Source: Rhodospirillaceae bacterium (lineage in GTDB: Bacteria; Pseudomonadota; Gammaproteobacteria; Steroidobacterales; Rariloculaceae). From it: 40,643 nt of DNA. Within the stretch, counting starts at the first letter, position 1. Every line of letters begins with the position of its first letter. The notes below the pieces were generated by a model. The model was given only the letters and a program-made list of their open reading frames with translations, did not search any database and was not told where the DNA came from. The stretch spans positions 1 to 40,643 of the forward strand of contig PBDA01000018.1 of assembly GCA_002718345.1 (NCBI GenBank), written 5' to 3'. The position numbers were made by a program, and so were the translations under genes. Shown piece by piece: positions 8,301 through 17,104 of the stretch.

Positions 8301-8392
8301 TGGCGGAGAGAGTGGGATTCGAACCCACGGTACGCTTTGACACGTACACTTGCTTTCCAAGCAAGCGCCTTCGACCACTCGGCCACCTCTCC
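8301..8392 (-). tRNA. tRNA-Ser (anticodon GGA)
   Basis: The minus strand folds as a class II tRNA: acceptor GGAGAGG with CTCTCC and a G-U last pair, D-arm region GGCCGAGTGGTC, anticodon stem CTTGCTTGGAAAGCAAG with anticodon GGA, a long variable arm, T-arm GTGGGTTCGAATCCCAC and an encoded CCA at 8303-8301. The long variable arm and anticodon identify serine, reading UCC and UCU. It points at the aldolase gene 26 bases downstream. Confidence 0.96.
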
Positions 8393-8575
8393 ATTATGAG
8401 AGTGGATTCTAGAGGCTAAAACTCATGAGAGCCATTAATTAGGGCATATTTACCATTACCTATAGGTTTTCTAGTTGTTCTCTAATTGCCTCTATATCAA
8501 AAGAATTAGAATGTCTTGCCCTAGACTAACGAATTCGCATGTGCGCCGCGTTATACAGACTGTTAAAGTATGGTA

Positions 8576-8681
8576 GTCCGCGTCGGTTCCCTCGCGACGA
8601 TTGGCTGTTAACCCCGTCAGGCCCGGAAGGGAGCAGCGGAAGCGGTTAAATTGGGTGCCGGGGACGAGCTGACGCGGATCT
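8576..8681 (+). ncRNA. ffs: 4.5S signal recognition particle RNA
   Basis: The core CCCGTCAGGCCCGGAAGG followed by GAGCAGCGG is the conserved Ffh-binding hairpin of bacterial small SRP RNA (E. coli has GGTCAGGTCCGGAAGGAAGCAGC). The ends pair: TCCGCGTC at 8577-8584 with GACGCGGA at 8671-8678, closing a single long hairpin of about 100 nt. The distal segment GGGTGCCGGGGACGAGCTG matches the GTGCCGGGATGTAGCTG of E. coli. It lies between the divergent tRNA-Ser gene and dnaX, 28 bases before the dnaX start. The rest of the 8393-8709 gap carries the two RNA promoters, none of which is a good consensus match. Confidence 0.95.
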
Positions 8682-8709
8682 AACTTTTGCTGGTGTTCTA
8701 GGTGATTAA

Positions 8710-10347
8710 ATGAGTTATACCGTCCTTGCAAGAAAATGGCGACCTCGGGTTTTTAAAGAACTTGTCGGTCAAATGCATGTGGTTAAGGCATTAGTTAATT
8801 CACTTTCTGCAGAACGTTTACATCATGCATACCTTTTTGCTGGGACCAGAGGGGTAGGAAAGACTACACTTGCACGCATTCTTTCTAAAGCTCTGAATTG
8901 CAAAGAAGGAGTTGTAGCTGAGCCCTGTGGAAAATGTAATGCTTGCATAGGTATTGATGAGGGAAGATTTGTGGATCTTCTGGAGGTGGATGCTGCTTCA
9001 CGCACTAAAGTAGATGATACGCGAGAACTTTTGGATAACGTCCAGTACCGACCTACCGAAGGTAGGTTTAAAATTTATCTTATTGATGAAGTGCATATGT
9101 TATCTAAACATTCGTTTAATGCATTATTAAAGACGCTTGAGGAACCTCCACCACACATTAAGTTTCTTTTGGCTACAACCGATCCTCAACAGCTTCCGGC
9201 TACTGTTTTGTCGCGATGCCTGCAATTTAATTTGAAGCGTTTAAGTGTTAAAGAAATTTTTGATCAGCTGAAAAAGATTTGTACAGAAGAAAGTGTTTCA
9301 AGTGATGCCGATGCTTTATTTGCTGTTGCAAAATCTGCTGAGGGTAGTATGCGTGATGCTTTGAGCTTGCTTGATCAGGCAATAGCATTTGGTGGTGGAA
9401 CAGTTACTTTAGATTCAGTTAGCTCAATGCTTGGAAGTATAGATGTGGGTCATGCTAGAAGTCTTGTCTCTGGTCTTATAGAAAGAGATGGATCTATTTT
9501 AATGAATGAGGTTGCACGCATAGACGAACAGGCACCTGATTATGAGTTGATATTAGATGATCTTATGGGTCTTTTTCAGGAACTGGCAGTTGTCCAGCTT
9601 GTTGGTACTTCTCATAAAGATGAGGTAGATGAGGAGCTTTGTAGTTTTGCAAGTAGGTTGTCTCCTGAGGACGTGCAATTGTATTATCAGATTGCTTTAA
9701 ATGGTCGTCGAGACCTAGGTTATTGCCGAGACTTTCGGTCTGCATTTGAGATGGTTTTGCTGCGGATGCTTGCATTCAGCCCTAGAATATCAGGCGCATC
9801 AATAGATGAGTCTGATGCTAATAATTCTTCAGGGAAAAAATCCAACTCTGATAGAGAAATTAAACCAAGTACAGAATTAACTAATACCAAAAAACAATCA
9901 ACTATTGCAAAGCCAGATGGTCAAGCCCAGACACCTAAACTTCAAAAGGAAAACTGGACTAATCTGCTTAAGAAGTTAGATATACGTGGGGCTTCGCGTC
10001 AGTTAGCGGAGCATTGTATGCTCAGGAAAATAACCGATAACCAGATACATCTTATTCTTGCATCTGAAAATGCGCATTTAAATACAGATCAAATACGAAG
10101 CCGTCTAGAGGCTGCATTTAGTCAATACCAAGGTAAAAAGGTAGTGGTCTTAATCGAAATTAGTAAAACTTTAGAAGGTACGCCTGCACAGGTTAGGTCA
10201 GCGGGAGAAGATGAGCGAATGCGTTCAGCTAGAGAGGATATAGAGGGAGACCCAAAAGTGCAGGAAGTTCAAAAAGAATTTGATGCCATTTTGGAGGTAG
10301 ACAGTATTCAGCTTAATAACGATGAGTCAGTAGAGCAAAGGAGATAA
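8710..10347 (+). CDS. dnaX: DNA polymerase III subunit tau (and possibly gamma)
   Basis: The clamp-loader ATPase and replisome organiser. Walker A GTRGVGKT lies at about residues 45-52, the zinc cysteines C64, C73, C76 and C79 in LNCKEG...CGKCNAC, Walker B in YLIDEVHML, and the arginine-finger motif SRC in VLSRCLQF. The clamp-loader core ends near residue 365 (LRMLAFSP); a polar linker and a domain similar to the tau C-terminus ([21 protein letters not shown]) follow. The 545 residues are shorter than E. coli tau (643). AGGTGA lies four bases before the ATG. Two A6 runs in the linker could support frameshifting to a gamma-like form. ybaB starts five bases after the stop. Confidence 0.96.
   Translation: MSYTVLARKWRPRVFKELVGQMHVVKALVNSLSAERLHHAYLFAGTRGVGKTTLARILSKALNCKEGVVAEPCGKCNACIGIDEGRFVDLLEVDAASRTKVDDTRELLDNVQYRPTEGRFKIYLIDEVHMLSKHSFNALLKTLEEPPPHIKFLLATTDPQQLPATVLSRCLQFNLKRLSVKEIFDQLKKICTEESVSSDADALFAVAKSAEGSMRDALSLLDQAIAFGGGTVTLDSVSSMLGSIDVGHARSLVSGLIERDGSILMNEVARIDEQAPDYELILDDLMGLFQELAVVQLVGTSHKDEVDEELCSFASRLSPEDVQLYYQIALNGRRDLGYCRDFRSAFEMVLLRMLAFSPRISGASIDESDANNSSGKKSNSDREIKPSTELTNTKKQSTIAKPDGQAQTPKLQKENWTNLLKKLDIRGASRQLAEHCMLRKITDNQIHLILASENAHLNTDQIRSRLEAAFSQYQGKKVVVLIEISKTLEGTPAQVRSAGEDERMRSAREDIEGDPKVQEVQKEFDAILEVDSIQLNNDESVEQRR
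9831..9851 (+). other. Possible -1 ribosomal frameshift site in dnaX
   Basis: Codons 376-377 are AAA AAA (9835-9840), preceded by AGGG. A slip of one base back would read ATC CAA CTC TGA and stop, giving a product of about 380 residues that ends just after the clamp-loader core, like gamma. A second AAA AAA pair (9889-9894) would stop after 14 codons. E. coli uses A-AAA-AAG. Use here is inferred. Confidence 0.35.
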
Positions 10348-10352
10348 ATTGT

Positions 10353-10673
10353 ATGAAGGGTCTTGGGCAGCTAATGAAACAGGCACAGCAAATGCAGGAA
10401 GATATGCAGAAAGCACAGGATGCATTGGCCTCAATTGAGGTATCAGGTGAGTCTGGAGGGGGAATGGTCAAAGTGCGCATGACATGTAAGCATCATGTTG
10501 TTGGGCTTGATATTGAGAGTGATTTGCTTAGTGATGATAAAGAGATGCTGGAGGATCTTATTGCTGCCGCTTTAAATGATGCTATTCGAAAAGTTGAAAT
10601 AACCACACAGGAGAAAATGTCTGGATTAACAGGTGGATTCTCCTTGCCTGCTGGTATGAAGTTGCCACTTTAG
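10353..10673 (+). CDS. ybaB: Nucleoid-associated protein, YbaB/EbfC family
   Basis: A 106-residue DNA-binding protein of the YbaB/EbfC family, dimeric in known structures. It starts [22 protein letters not shown], a methionine- and glutamine-rich helix typical of the family, followed by [23 protein letters not shown] and ending [14 protein letters not shown]. Length is normal (about 105-110). It lies between dnaX (gap 5) and recR (gap 11), the dnaX-ybaB-recR order conserved across gammaproteobacteria, and is presumably transcribed with them. Its cellular role is only partly known: it binds DNA and is linked with recombination by context. Confidence 0.95.
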   Translation: MKGLGQLMKQAQQMQEDMQKAQDALASIEVSGESGGGMVKVRMTCKHHVVGLDIESDLLSDDKEMLEDLIAAALNDAIRKVEITTQEKMSGLTGGFSLPAGMKLPL

Positions 10674-10684
10674 TTGATAATAAA

Positions 10685-11317
10685 ATGGCTGAGTTCTATT
10701 CACCGCTTTTAGAGCAGCTTATTAAGGCTCTTCAGTGCTTGCCTGGGGTTGGAGCTAAATCAGCACAACGAATGGCTTTTTATCTTTTGGATAAAGATAG
10801 GGATGGAGCACTTAGACTTGCTGAATCGCTACAAGAGGCTAGTCGATTGGTACACCACTGTGATCGCTGCAGAATGTTAACTGAGCAGTCATTATGTAAT
10901 TTTTGCGCTAATAATCGGCGAGATGATACTAAATTATGCGTTGTTGAAAGTCCTGCTGATGTTCTGGCGATTGAACAGTCTGGAGCATATATAGGACTTT
11001 ATTTTGTGCTTATGGGCCATCTTTCCCCAATTGATGGCATAGGTCCGGTTGAACTTGGTTTGGATCTTTTTGAGTCAAGACTACAAGAGGGACTAATTTC
11101 TGAAGTAGTTTTGGCAACTAGTGTGACTGTAGAGGGAGATACTACAGCTCAATTGGTTGCAGCAATGGCTAAACGGCATAAGATTCATGCAAGCCGAATA
11201 GCTTATGGCGTTCCAGTAGGTGGCGAGTTGGAATTCATTGATGGCGGAACACTTTCTCGAGCACTGGCCGGTCGACGTGAGATGGGCTTAGATGAAACAG
11301 AAAAGGAAATAACTTAA
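10685..11317 (+). CDS. recR: Recombination mediator protein RecR
   Basis: RecR works with RecF and RecO to load RecA on gapped DNA. The 210-residue protein has the N-terminal helix-hairpin-helix ([20 protein letters not shown], about 17-36), the zinc-binding cysteines C59, C62, C71 and C74 in [16 protein letters not shown], and the Toprim domain beginning at [15 protein letters not shown] (about 85-99) and continuing to the [10 protein letters not shown] segment. The C-terminal [20 protein letters not shown] is diagnostic. Length fits (E. coli 201). It is third in the dnaX operon and is followed after 15 bases by the HIT hydrolase gene. Confidence 0.97.
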   Translation: MAEFYSPLLEQLIKALQCLPGVGAKSAQRMAFYLLDKDRDGALRLAESLQEASRLVHHCDRCRMLTEQSLCNFCANNRRDDTKLCVVESPADVLAIEQSGAYIGLYFVLMGHLSPIDGIGPVELGLDLFESRLQEGLISEVVLATSVTVEGDTTAQLVAAMAKRHKIHASRIAYGVPVGGELEFIDGGTLSRALAGRREMGLDETEKEIT

Positions 11318-11332
11318 TCTCAGGAATTACTT

Positions 11333-11686
11333 ATGAAGATTGAATCTTTGCCAGATTGCCTTTTTTGTAAGATCGTATCCAACGAAATATCATCTGAACG
11401 CCTATATGAAGACGAAGAAATATTAGTTTTTAGTGATATAAAGCCCCAGGCGCCATTCCATGCGCTAATTATACCTAAAACTCACATTTCAACGTTGAAC
11501 GATCTTGAGCTTAGACACGAAAATACTTTTGGAAGATTATTTTCAATAGCCAAAGATCTTGCTGAAAAATATGGCTATGAGGGTTACCGCGTAGTAATTA
11601 ATACAAATAAAGAGGGTGGGCAAGTAATCTATCATGTACATATGCATATGTTGGCAGGGCGTCAAATGAAAGGTCAGCTTGGTTAG
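11333..11686 (+). CDS. HIT-family purine nucleoside phosphoramidase (HinT-like)
   Basis: A 117-residue histidine-triad protein. The catalytic triad HVHMHML places histidines at about residues 101, 103 and 105; the N-terminus DCLFCKIVSNEISSERLYEDE and the LIIPKTHISTLNDL segment are typical of the HinT branch, which hydrolyses AMP-lysine-like phosphoramidates and adenylates. Cysteines at 9 and 12 (CLFC) are a common feature of the family. It is the last gene of the dnaX-ybaB-recR run (gap 15) and ends 24 bases from the convergent rsgA gene. The physiological substrate of bacterial HinT proteins is not settled. Confidence 0.93.
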   Translation: MKIESLPDCLFCKIVSNEISSERLYEDEEILVFSDIKPQAPFHALIIPKTHISTLNDLELRHENTFGRLFSIAKDLAEKYGYEGYRVVINTNKEGGQVIYHVHMHMLAGRQMKGQLG

Positions 11687-11710
11687 AAAAAAATCTAAGG
11701 TACCAAAGTA

Positions 11711-12601
11711 TTAATTATTTACTCGTGACTTTATTTTCTTTGTATGCTCATAAAATTGCTTGTAGCTTTTGTAGCGTTCAATATTAATTTTTTTATTGAC
11801 TAAAGCAATTTTTATTGCGCAACCTGGTTCGTCTAAGTGATGACAATTGTTAAATCGGCAGTTTTCTCTTAGGGTCTTAATTTCACGAAATCCATGCTCG
11901 GCTTGTTGGGCGTTTTCCATATAGGGGGAATAGGTTCTTGCGCCAGGAAAATCTATAATTTCTCCGCCGCTTGGTAGTCGGTAGAGTATGGCTGTTGTCG
12001 TAGTATGTTTTCCTAGTTTTGCTTTATCAGACAATTCCCCTACTTTTTGTACGCTATCTCCCATCAAGACATTCATTAAGGATGATTTTCCAACACCTGA
12101 CTGGCCAATGATAACGCTTCGATTCTTTTTTAGATGATGCCTAATGTTTGATGTGCCTATGTTCTTATGGGCGCTAACTGCTAAAACATCATAATTAAGG
12201 TCTTTGTATATTTTAAAATTAGCAGGTAAGTTTTCTGTTAGGTCTATTTTATTAAAAACTATTATCGCCTTTAAGTAACAAATTTCTGCTGCTACTAGGT
12301 ATCGATCTAATAAAAGCCAATCAGGTTTGGGCGTTTCTGCAAGCACGATGACTAGTTGTGTAAGATTAGCTGCAATAATTTCAGGTTTTCCTTTGCTATT
12401 AATTCTATTTAGGTATGAAGATCGATTAAAAATAGATTTTATGATGCCTGTGTTTTCGTTGTTTTTGTTCCAACTAATTGTGTCTCCAACAATGGGGTTT
12501 AATCTTCGGTTGTGAAATTCACATAAATATTGTTCTTTTGACTCACTTTCAATGAGAGCATGGTTTTTAAAGCGAGCAATAACTAAGCCGTTTTCTTTCA
12601 T
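11711..12601 (-). CDS. rsgA: Small ribosomal subunit biogenesis GTPase RsgA
   Basis: RsgA is a circularly permuted GTPase that acts in late 30S maturation. The permuted motif order is visible: G4 NKID at about 117-120, then G1 GQSGVGKSS at about 166-174, then G3 DFPG at about 217-220. The C-terminal zinc site has C248, C253, H255 and C261 (CRFNNCHHLDEPGC). An N-terminal OB-like domain precedes it. At 296 residues it is shorter than E. coli RsgA (350), lacking part of the N- and C-terminal extensions. It is divergent from orn with 85 bases between starts, the same pairing as in Pseudomonas and E. coli. Confidence 0.95.
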   Translation of the reverse strand: MKENGLVIARFKNHALIESESKEQYLCEFHNRRLNPIVGDTISWNKNNENTGIIKSIFNRSSYLNRINSKGKPEIIAANLTQLVIVLAETPKPDWLLLDRYLVAAEICYLKAIIVFNKIDLTENLPANFKIYKDLNYDVLAVSAHKNIGTSNIRHHLKKNRSVIIGQSGVGKSSLMNVLMGDSVQKVGELSDKAKLGKHTTTTAILYRLPSGGEIIDFPGARTYSPYMENAQQAEHGFREIKTLRENCRFNNCHHLDEPGCAIKIALVNKKINIERYKSYKQFYEHTKKIKSRVNN

Positions 12602-12686
12602 AGGTTGATTGAACTAGTATTTTTAATTTTATCCATAAGTTAAAAAAGTCCTGCCCTGCTACAATTATGCCTATGAGGTTAACAAA

Positions 12687-13229
12687 TTGAAGTCAAAAGA
12701 GCATTTGATCTGGATTGATCTTGAGATGACTGGGCTTAAACCAGAATCAGATCTTATTATTGAAATTGCAACAGTTGTCACTGATAAGCATCTTATGGTA
12801 ATTGCAGAGGGTCCCGTTCTGGCTATCCATCAAAACGACTCTGTGCTTAATGAGATGGATGAGTGGAATACTCTTCAACATAATAGATCAGGATTGGTTA
12901 AAAGGGTTCAAAAAAGTCGAGTAGATGAGTATGAGGCTGAACAGCAGACGCTTTCTTTTCTGCGTCAACACCTTGATAAGGGTACGTCTCCAATGTGTGG
13001 TAACGGAATTTGTCAGGATAGGCGCTTTCTTAGCCGATATATGCCTGAGTTGGCATCCTATTTTCACTATAGAAACCTAGATGTATCAAGTTTAAAAATT
13101 TTAGCCAATCTTTGGTCTCCAGAAATTAGCAATAGATTTGAAAAACAGTCAACGCACCTTGCATTGGCAGATATATACGACTCTATTAGGGAATTAAAGT
13201 TTTATCGAGAAAATTTACTTAAAAACTAA
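12687..13229 (+). CDS. orn: Oligoribonuclease
   Basis: Orn degrades very short RNAs, including the pGpG made from c-di-GMP. The 180-residue protein shows the DEDDh exonuclease pattern: D11 and E13 in [10 protein letters not shown], a middle aspartate in [11 protein letters not shown], and the final pair in [12 protein letters not shown] where H and D are five apart as in E. coli. Length matches the family (about 181). The start is a TTG at 12687 with AGG about ten bases upstream; a nearby ATG is out of frame. It is divergent from rsgA and its stop codon directly abuts the stop of the convergent ppsA gene. Confidence 0.96.
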   Translation: MKSKEHLIWIDLEMTGLKPESDLIIEIATVVTDKHLMVIAEGPVLAIHQNDSVLNEMDEWNTLQHNRSGLVKRVQKSRVDEYEAEQQTLSFLRQHLDKGTSPMCGNGICQDRRFLSRYMPELASYFHYRNLDVSSLKILANLWSPEISNRFEKQSTHLALADIYDSIRELKFYRENLLKN

Positions 13230-15614
13230 TTAAGGCTTATTTTTTGTTTGGGTTTTTTTTGCTAAAAGAAGCCAAGTGTCCAATACAGAATCAGGATTTA
13301 AAGACATACTAGTTATTTCTTTTTCTAATAACCATCTGGCTAGATCGGGATGATCAGATGGCCCTTGACCACATATTCCAATGTATTTTCCTTGTTTTTT
13401 GCATGCAGAAATTGTCATAGCTAAAAGCTTCTTAACTGCTATATCTTGTTCGTTAAATAATTCAGCAATTTTCCCAGAATCTCGATCTAATCCAAGGGTA
13501 AGCTGGGTCATGTCATTGGATCCAATTGACATACCGTCAAAGTATTCTAGAAATTCTTCAGCTAATAGAGCATTACTCGGTAGTTCGCTCATCATAATAA
13601 GTTTTAAATTATTTTTGCCGCGAATAAGGTCATTATCTGTTAACAATGAGATTACTTTTTCTGCCTCTACAATTGTTCTAACAAAAGGAATCATAACTTG
13701 TACATTTTCCAACCCCATGTCATTTCGAACCTTTTTGATTGCTTCACACTCTAATTCAAAGCATCGCCTAAAATCTTCATTTAAATATCTTGATGCACCT
13801 CGAAATCCTAACATAGGGTTTTCTTCAGTCGGTTCATATTTTTTTCCACCTATCAGATTTGCGTACTCATTAGATTTAAAGTCAGATAGTCTTACGATCA
13901 CAGGTTTTGGTGAAAAGGCGGCTGCTATTGTTGCTATCCCTTCGCTAAGTTTTTCTATGTAAAAAGATACTGGATCACAGTAGCCTGATATGTGTTCGTC
14001 AATAAGTTCCTTAACTAATATATCTTGATTGTCATAATTTAGAAGTGCTCTAGGGTGAATGCCAATCATACGATTTATAATAAACTCAAGTCTGGCAAGT
14101 CCAACACCATGATTGGGTATACTGGAAAAGTTAAATGCGCGATCTGGGTTTCCCACATTCATCTTTATTTTTACAGGTATGTCGGGGAGTTTTTCTAGTG
14201 CAATTTCTCGCTGTTTATATTTTAGGATTCCCTCATATACGAAACCTTCTTCACCTTCTGCACAAGATACAGTAACTTTCATGCCATTTGATATATCCTC
14301 AGTTGCATGGCCACAACCGACTACCGCAGGGATACCTAATTCCCGAGCAATGATAGCTGCGTGACAAGTACGTCCTCCACGATTAGTAACGACTCCAGCA
14401 GCTCTTTTCATGACCGGTTCCCAATCTGGGTCAGTCATATCTGATACCAGAATATCTCCAGGTTGAATGAGGTCCATTTCTTCAATATTTCTTACTACTT
14501 TTGCAATGCCACTGCCGATACGTTGGCCTATGCTTCTCCCCTTGGTCAATATTTCTGATTTTTCTTGGAGAGAATAACGAACCATTACTTGCTTGGCTTG
14601 ACTCTGAACGGTTTCAGGGCGAGCTTGTAGTATATAAAGTTGATTATCAGTACCATCTTTTCCCCACTCAATATCCATTGGTGTGCCGTAGTGTTCCTCG
14701 ATTAGGATCGCTTGTTGTGACAGTGTTTCTATATCCTTATCATTTAGAGAAAATCGTTTCTGCTCACTCTCAGGTACTTTGATTGTTTTAACTCTTTCTG
14801 CAGGATCATCTGCATAAATCATTTTCACCTGTTTTGTTCCTAAGTTTTTTCGAATGATTGCCTTTTTATTAGCTGACAAGGATTTTTTGTATATATAAAA
14901 TTCGTCTGGATTGACTGCTCCTTGAACAACTGTTTCTCCGAGACCATAGCTTGATGTTATAAAAACAACATCTCTGAATCCCGATTCAGTATCAAGCGTG
15001 AAAATTACTCCAGATGAGCCAAGGTCGCTACGAATCATTTTCTGTATGCCAACAGAAAGTGATACATCTTGATGTTTAAAGCCCTGATGAACCCGGTAAG
15101 CGATTGCTCGATCATTATAAAGAGATGCAAAAACTTCATGTATAGCCGTTAGTACATTATCTATGCCGCTAACGTTTAGTAGTGTTTCTTGTTGGCCAGC
15201 AAATGAAGCTTCCGGGAGATCTTCTGCTGTGGCAGAAGAGCGTACTGCAACAGTAATATCATTTCCGTCTTTAAGTTTATTCCATTCATGTTTGATCGCT
15301 GTCTTTAACTGATTCGGTAGCGGTGTTTGAATGATCATCTGTCTTATATCAGCTCCGGCTTTTGTCAGTGCTGGTACATTGGTTACGTCAAGGTTTTCCA
15401 AACGAGAAATAATTTTCTTATCTAGGTTTTCTTGTTGTAAAAAATCAGTGAATGCTATTGCAGTGGTAGCAAATCCATCTGGAACCCTAATCCCTAGCTT
15501 GTTAAGGTTTTGTATTAACTCACCAAGTGATGCATTTTTCCCGCCAACTTGACTAATGTCATTTTTTCCTATCTGAGTGAATCTTATGACATACGGTTCC
15601 AAGTTATACTCCAA
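13230..15614 (-). CDS. ppsA: Phosphoenolpyruvate synthase
   Basis: PpsA makes PEP from pyruvate and ATP for gluconeogenesis. The 794-residue protein has the N-terminal ATP-grasp pattern ([40 protein letters not shown]), the phosphohistidine motif [20 protein letters not shown] with catalytic H418 (E. coli H421) and T416, the residue controlled by PpsR, and the C-terminal TIM barrel ending with [12 protein letters not shown] and its catalytic cysteine. The start appears to be a TTG at 15614; the frame is closed by a stop just upstream at 15624-15626 and no better start aligns with homologues. It is divergent from its regulator gene ppsR with only 33 bases between the chosen starts. Confidence 0.96.
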   Translation of the reverse strand: MEYNLEPYVIRFTQIGKNDISQVGGKNASLGELIQNLNKLGIRVPDGFATTAIAFTDFLQQENLDKKIISRLENLDVTNVPALTKAGADIRQMIIQTPLPNQLKTAIKHEWNKLKDGNDITVAVRSSATAEDLPEASFAGQQETLLNVSGIDNVLTAIHEVFASLYNDRAIAYRVHQGFKHQDVSLSVGIQKMIRSDLGSSGVIFTLDTESGFRDVVFITSSYGLGETVVQGAVNPDEFYIYKKSLSANKKAIIRKNLGTKQVKMIYADDPAERVKTIKVPESEQKRFSLNDKDIETLSQQAILIEEHYGTPMDIEWGKDGTDNQLYILQARPETVQSQAKQVMVRYSLQEKSEILTKGRSIGQRIGSGIAKVVRNIEEMDLIQPGDILVSDMTDPDWEPVMKRAAGVVTNRGGRTCHAAIIARELGIPAVVGCGHATEDISNGMKVTVSCAEGEEGFVYEGILKYKQREIALEKLPDIPVKIKMNVGNPDRAFNFSSIPNHGVGLARLEFIINRMIGIHPRALLNYDNQDILVKELIDEHISGYCDPVSFYIEKLSEGIATIAAAFSPKPVIVRLSDFKSNEYANLIGGKKYEPTEENPMLGFRGASRYLNEDFRRCFELECEAIKKVRNDMGLENVQVMIPFVRTIVEAEKVISLLTDNDLIRGKNNLKLIMMSELPSNALLAEEFLEYFDGMSIGSNDMTQLTLGLDRDSGKIAELFNEQDIAVKKLLAMTISACKKQGKYIGICGQGPSDHPDLARWLLEKEITSMSLNPDSVLDTWLLLAKKTQTKNKP

Positions 15615-15647
15615 AATTAGAACTTAGCCATGACTAGTGGAGTAAGC

Positions 15648-16472
15648 ATGACAGAGCGAACAGTTTATTTTGTATCTGATCAGACCGGTGTGACCGTTGA
15701 AACCCTAGGACACAGTTTATTGACCCAATTCGATGGGATCCAGTTCAATTCTATCACTGTGCCATTTATAGACAATATTGACAAGGCATATGAAGTTTCA
15801 AAGCGAATTGATAGAGAAATGGAACATGCTGGAGTGCGCCCAATTGTTTTTACAAGTTTTGTTGAAGAAACAATAAGAGAGCCATTGCTTAAATCTAAGG
15901 GACTGATTTTAGATTTCTTTGAGGCTTTTCTCGGCCCTTTGGAGAGTGAGTTACAAATGCATTCTTCTCATACTCAAGGTAAAGCTCATGGTATGGTTGA
16001 CATGAAGACGTATGATGCTCGAATTGAGGCAACTAATTTTGCAATGGATGCTGATGATGGACGCAGTATTCAAAATTATGATCGCGCTGATGTGATTCTA
16101 ACTGGCGTATCAAGATCTGGAAAAACTCCAACCTGCCTGTATTTGGCGCTTCAATACGGTATTTTTGCTGCTAATTACCCCCTGACTGAAGATGATCTTG
16201 AATCAGGAAGATTGCCTGAAACCCTTTTGCCATATCGCAAAAAACTGTATGGACTTACTATTGCACCAGATAGGCTTCGTCAAATACGTCTTGAGAGACG
16301 TCCTGTTGGCAGATATGCAACTGCTCAACAGGTGAGCTTTGAGTTGAGATCAGCAGAGAGGCTATATAAAAAACTAGGTATGTTTTTTATAGATACCACG
16401 CATTTCTCTATTGAGGAAATAGCAAGTACTATTTTGAATGAGACAGGGGTTGAACGTAGAGTAGGCCCATAA
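15648..16472 (+). CDS. ppsR: PEP synthase regulatory protein (kinase/pyrophosphorylase)
   Basis: PpsR inactivates PEP synthase by ADP-dependent phosphorylation of the active-site threonine and reactivates it by phosphorolysis. The protein starts TERTVYFVSDQTGVTVETLGHSLLTQF and carries the P-loop GVSRSGKT at about residues 153-160, both diagnostic of the former DUF299 family. I chose the ATG at 15648 (274 residues) because GGAG lies five bases upstream; an in-frame ATG at 15630 has no ribosome site. It sits head to head with ppsA, its target, as in Pseudomonas, so both are probably controlled from one short region. Confidence 0.95.
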   Translation: MTERTVYFVSDQTGVTVETLGHSLLTQFDGIQFNSITVPFIDNIDKAYEVSKRIDREMEHAGVRPIVFTSFVEETIREPLLKSKGLILDFFEAFLGPLESELQMHSSHTQGKAHGMVDMKTYDARIEATNFAMDADDGRSIQNYDRADVILTGVSRSGKTPTCLYLALQYGIFAANYPLTEDDLESGRLPETLLPYRKKLYGLTIAPDRLRQIRLERRPVGRYATAQQVSFELRSAERLYKKLGMFFIDTTHFSIEEIASTILNETGVERRVGP

Positions 16473-16544
16473 TTTAGGTTTCTTACATCATAAACTAGTT
16501 TTATGAAACATATGTGATACAACGGGAAGATAATTCTGAAAGAG

Positions 16545-17042
16545 ATGATGGCAGATAGTTTGTTATTACCGGAGTGTGTTTTTCATTCAGGCACACTCGG
16601 CGGCTTAATGACGCTTTATGAAAGTAATTTCATTAAATTGACTCAATTAATAGAGAATATGGAGTCTTTGTTGCTAGGTAATTCAAATAAATATACATCT
16701 TATACGGATTTAGATTGTGATCTGCATATGGCAATTATAAAAAAAGAGAGATACACAACAACACTGACTCTCACTTATGAGTTTTCTGTTGATAATGGTA
16801 AAGGTTTTTCTGAATCTGTGTTAGATCCTGATCTGACAATCCGAATTTATCATGATGCTAAACTGGTAGATGTGGTAGACAGCACTAATATAAGCAAACA
16901 TCAACACAGAAAACTACATGAGATTAGTCAACTTCAATCTCATGAGTTAAGCGCTCGTTGGAAAAGAAATATGATGTTAAATAAATGGTTGGATTATCTG
17001 CTTGATATGGAGCATAGTTTTTCTGGGTTCATGAATGAGTGA
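16545..17042 (+). CDS. DUF1249 family protein (YqiB-like)
   Basis: A 165-residue cytosolic protein of unknown function. The central and C-terminal parts follow E. coli YqiB (140 aa): LMTLYESNFIKLTQL at the start, RYTTTLTLTYEF, DLTIRIYHDAKLVDVVD, then a basic helix before LNKWLDYLLDMEHSF. There is no signal peptide or membrane segment. YqiB is encoded beside cpdA and nudF in E. coli; here it lies between ppsR and rmuC on the same strand, 72 bases after ppsR. Two tandem ATG codons (16545 and 16548) could each start it. The family assignment is good but no biochemical role is known to me. Confidence 0.8.
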   Translation: MMADSLLLPECVFHSGTLGGLMTLYESNFIKLTQLIENMESLLLGNSNKYTSYTDLDCDLHMAIIKKERYTTTLTLTYEFSVDNGKGFSESVLDPDLTIRIYHDAKLVDVVDSTNISKHQHRKLHEISQLQSHELSARWKRNMMLNKWLDYLLDMEHSFSGFMNE

Positions 17043-17104
17043 TCAAATCTTATTATTGAAAGTTAGTTTTTTAGCTATAGGCTATTTAAGCAAGGCCTGA
17101 GAGT

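Noticed and set aside
8275-8394. N-terminal extension of the aldolase frame (starting MERWPSGRRR)
   Set aside because: It is a translation of the tRNA-Ser gene; the family N-terminus and ribosome site fit the ATG at 8274.
8492-8731. Minus-strand frame across the SRP RNA gene
   Set aside because: It is a shadow of the conserved RNA and has no protein-like features.
13381-13962. 193-residue frame opposite ppsA
   Set aside because: It is antisense to a conserved part of ppsA, with no ribosome site or recognisable domain.
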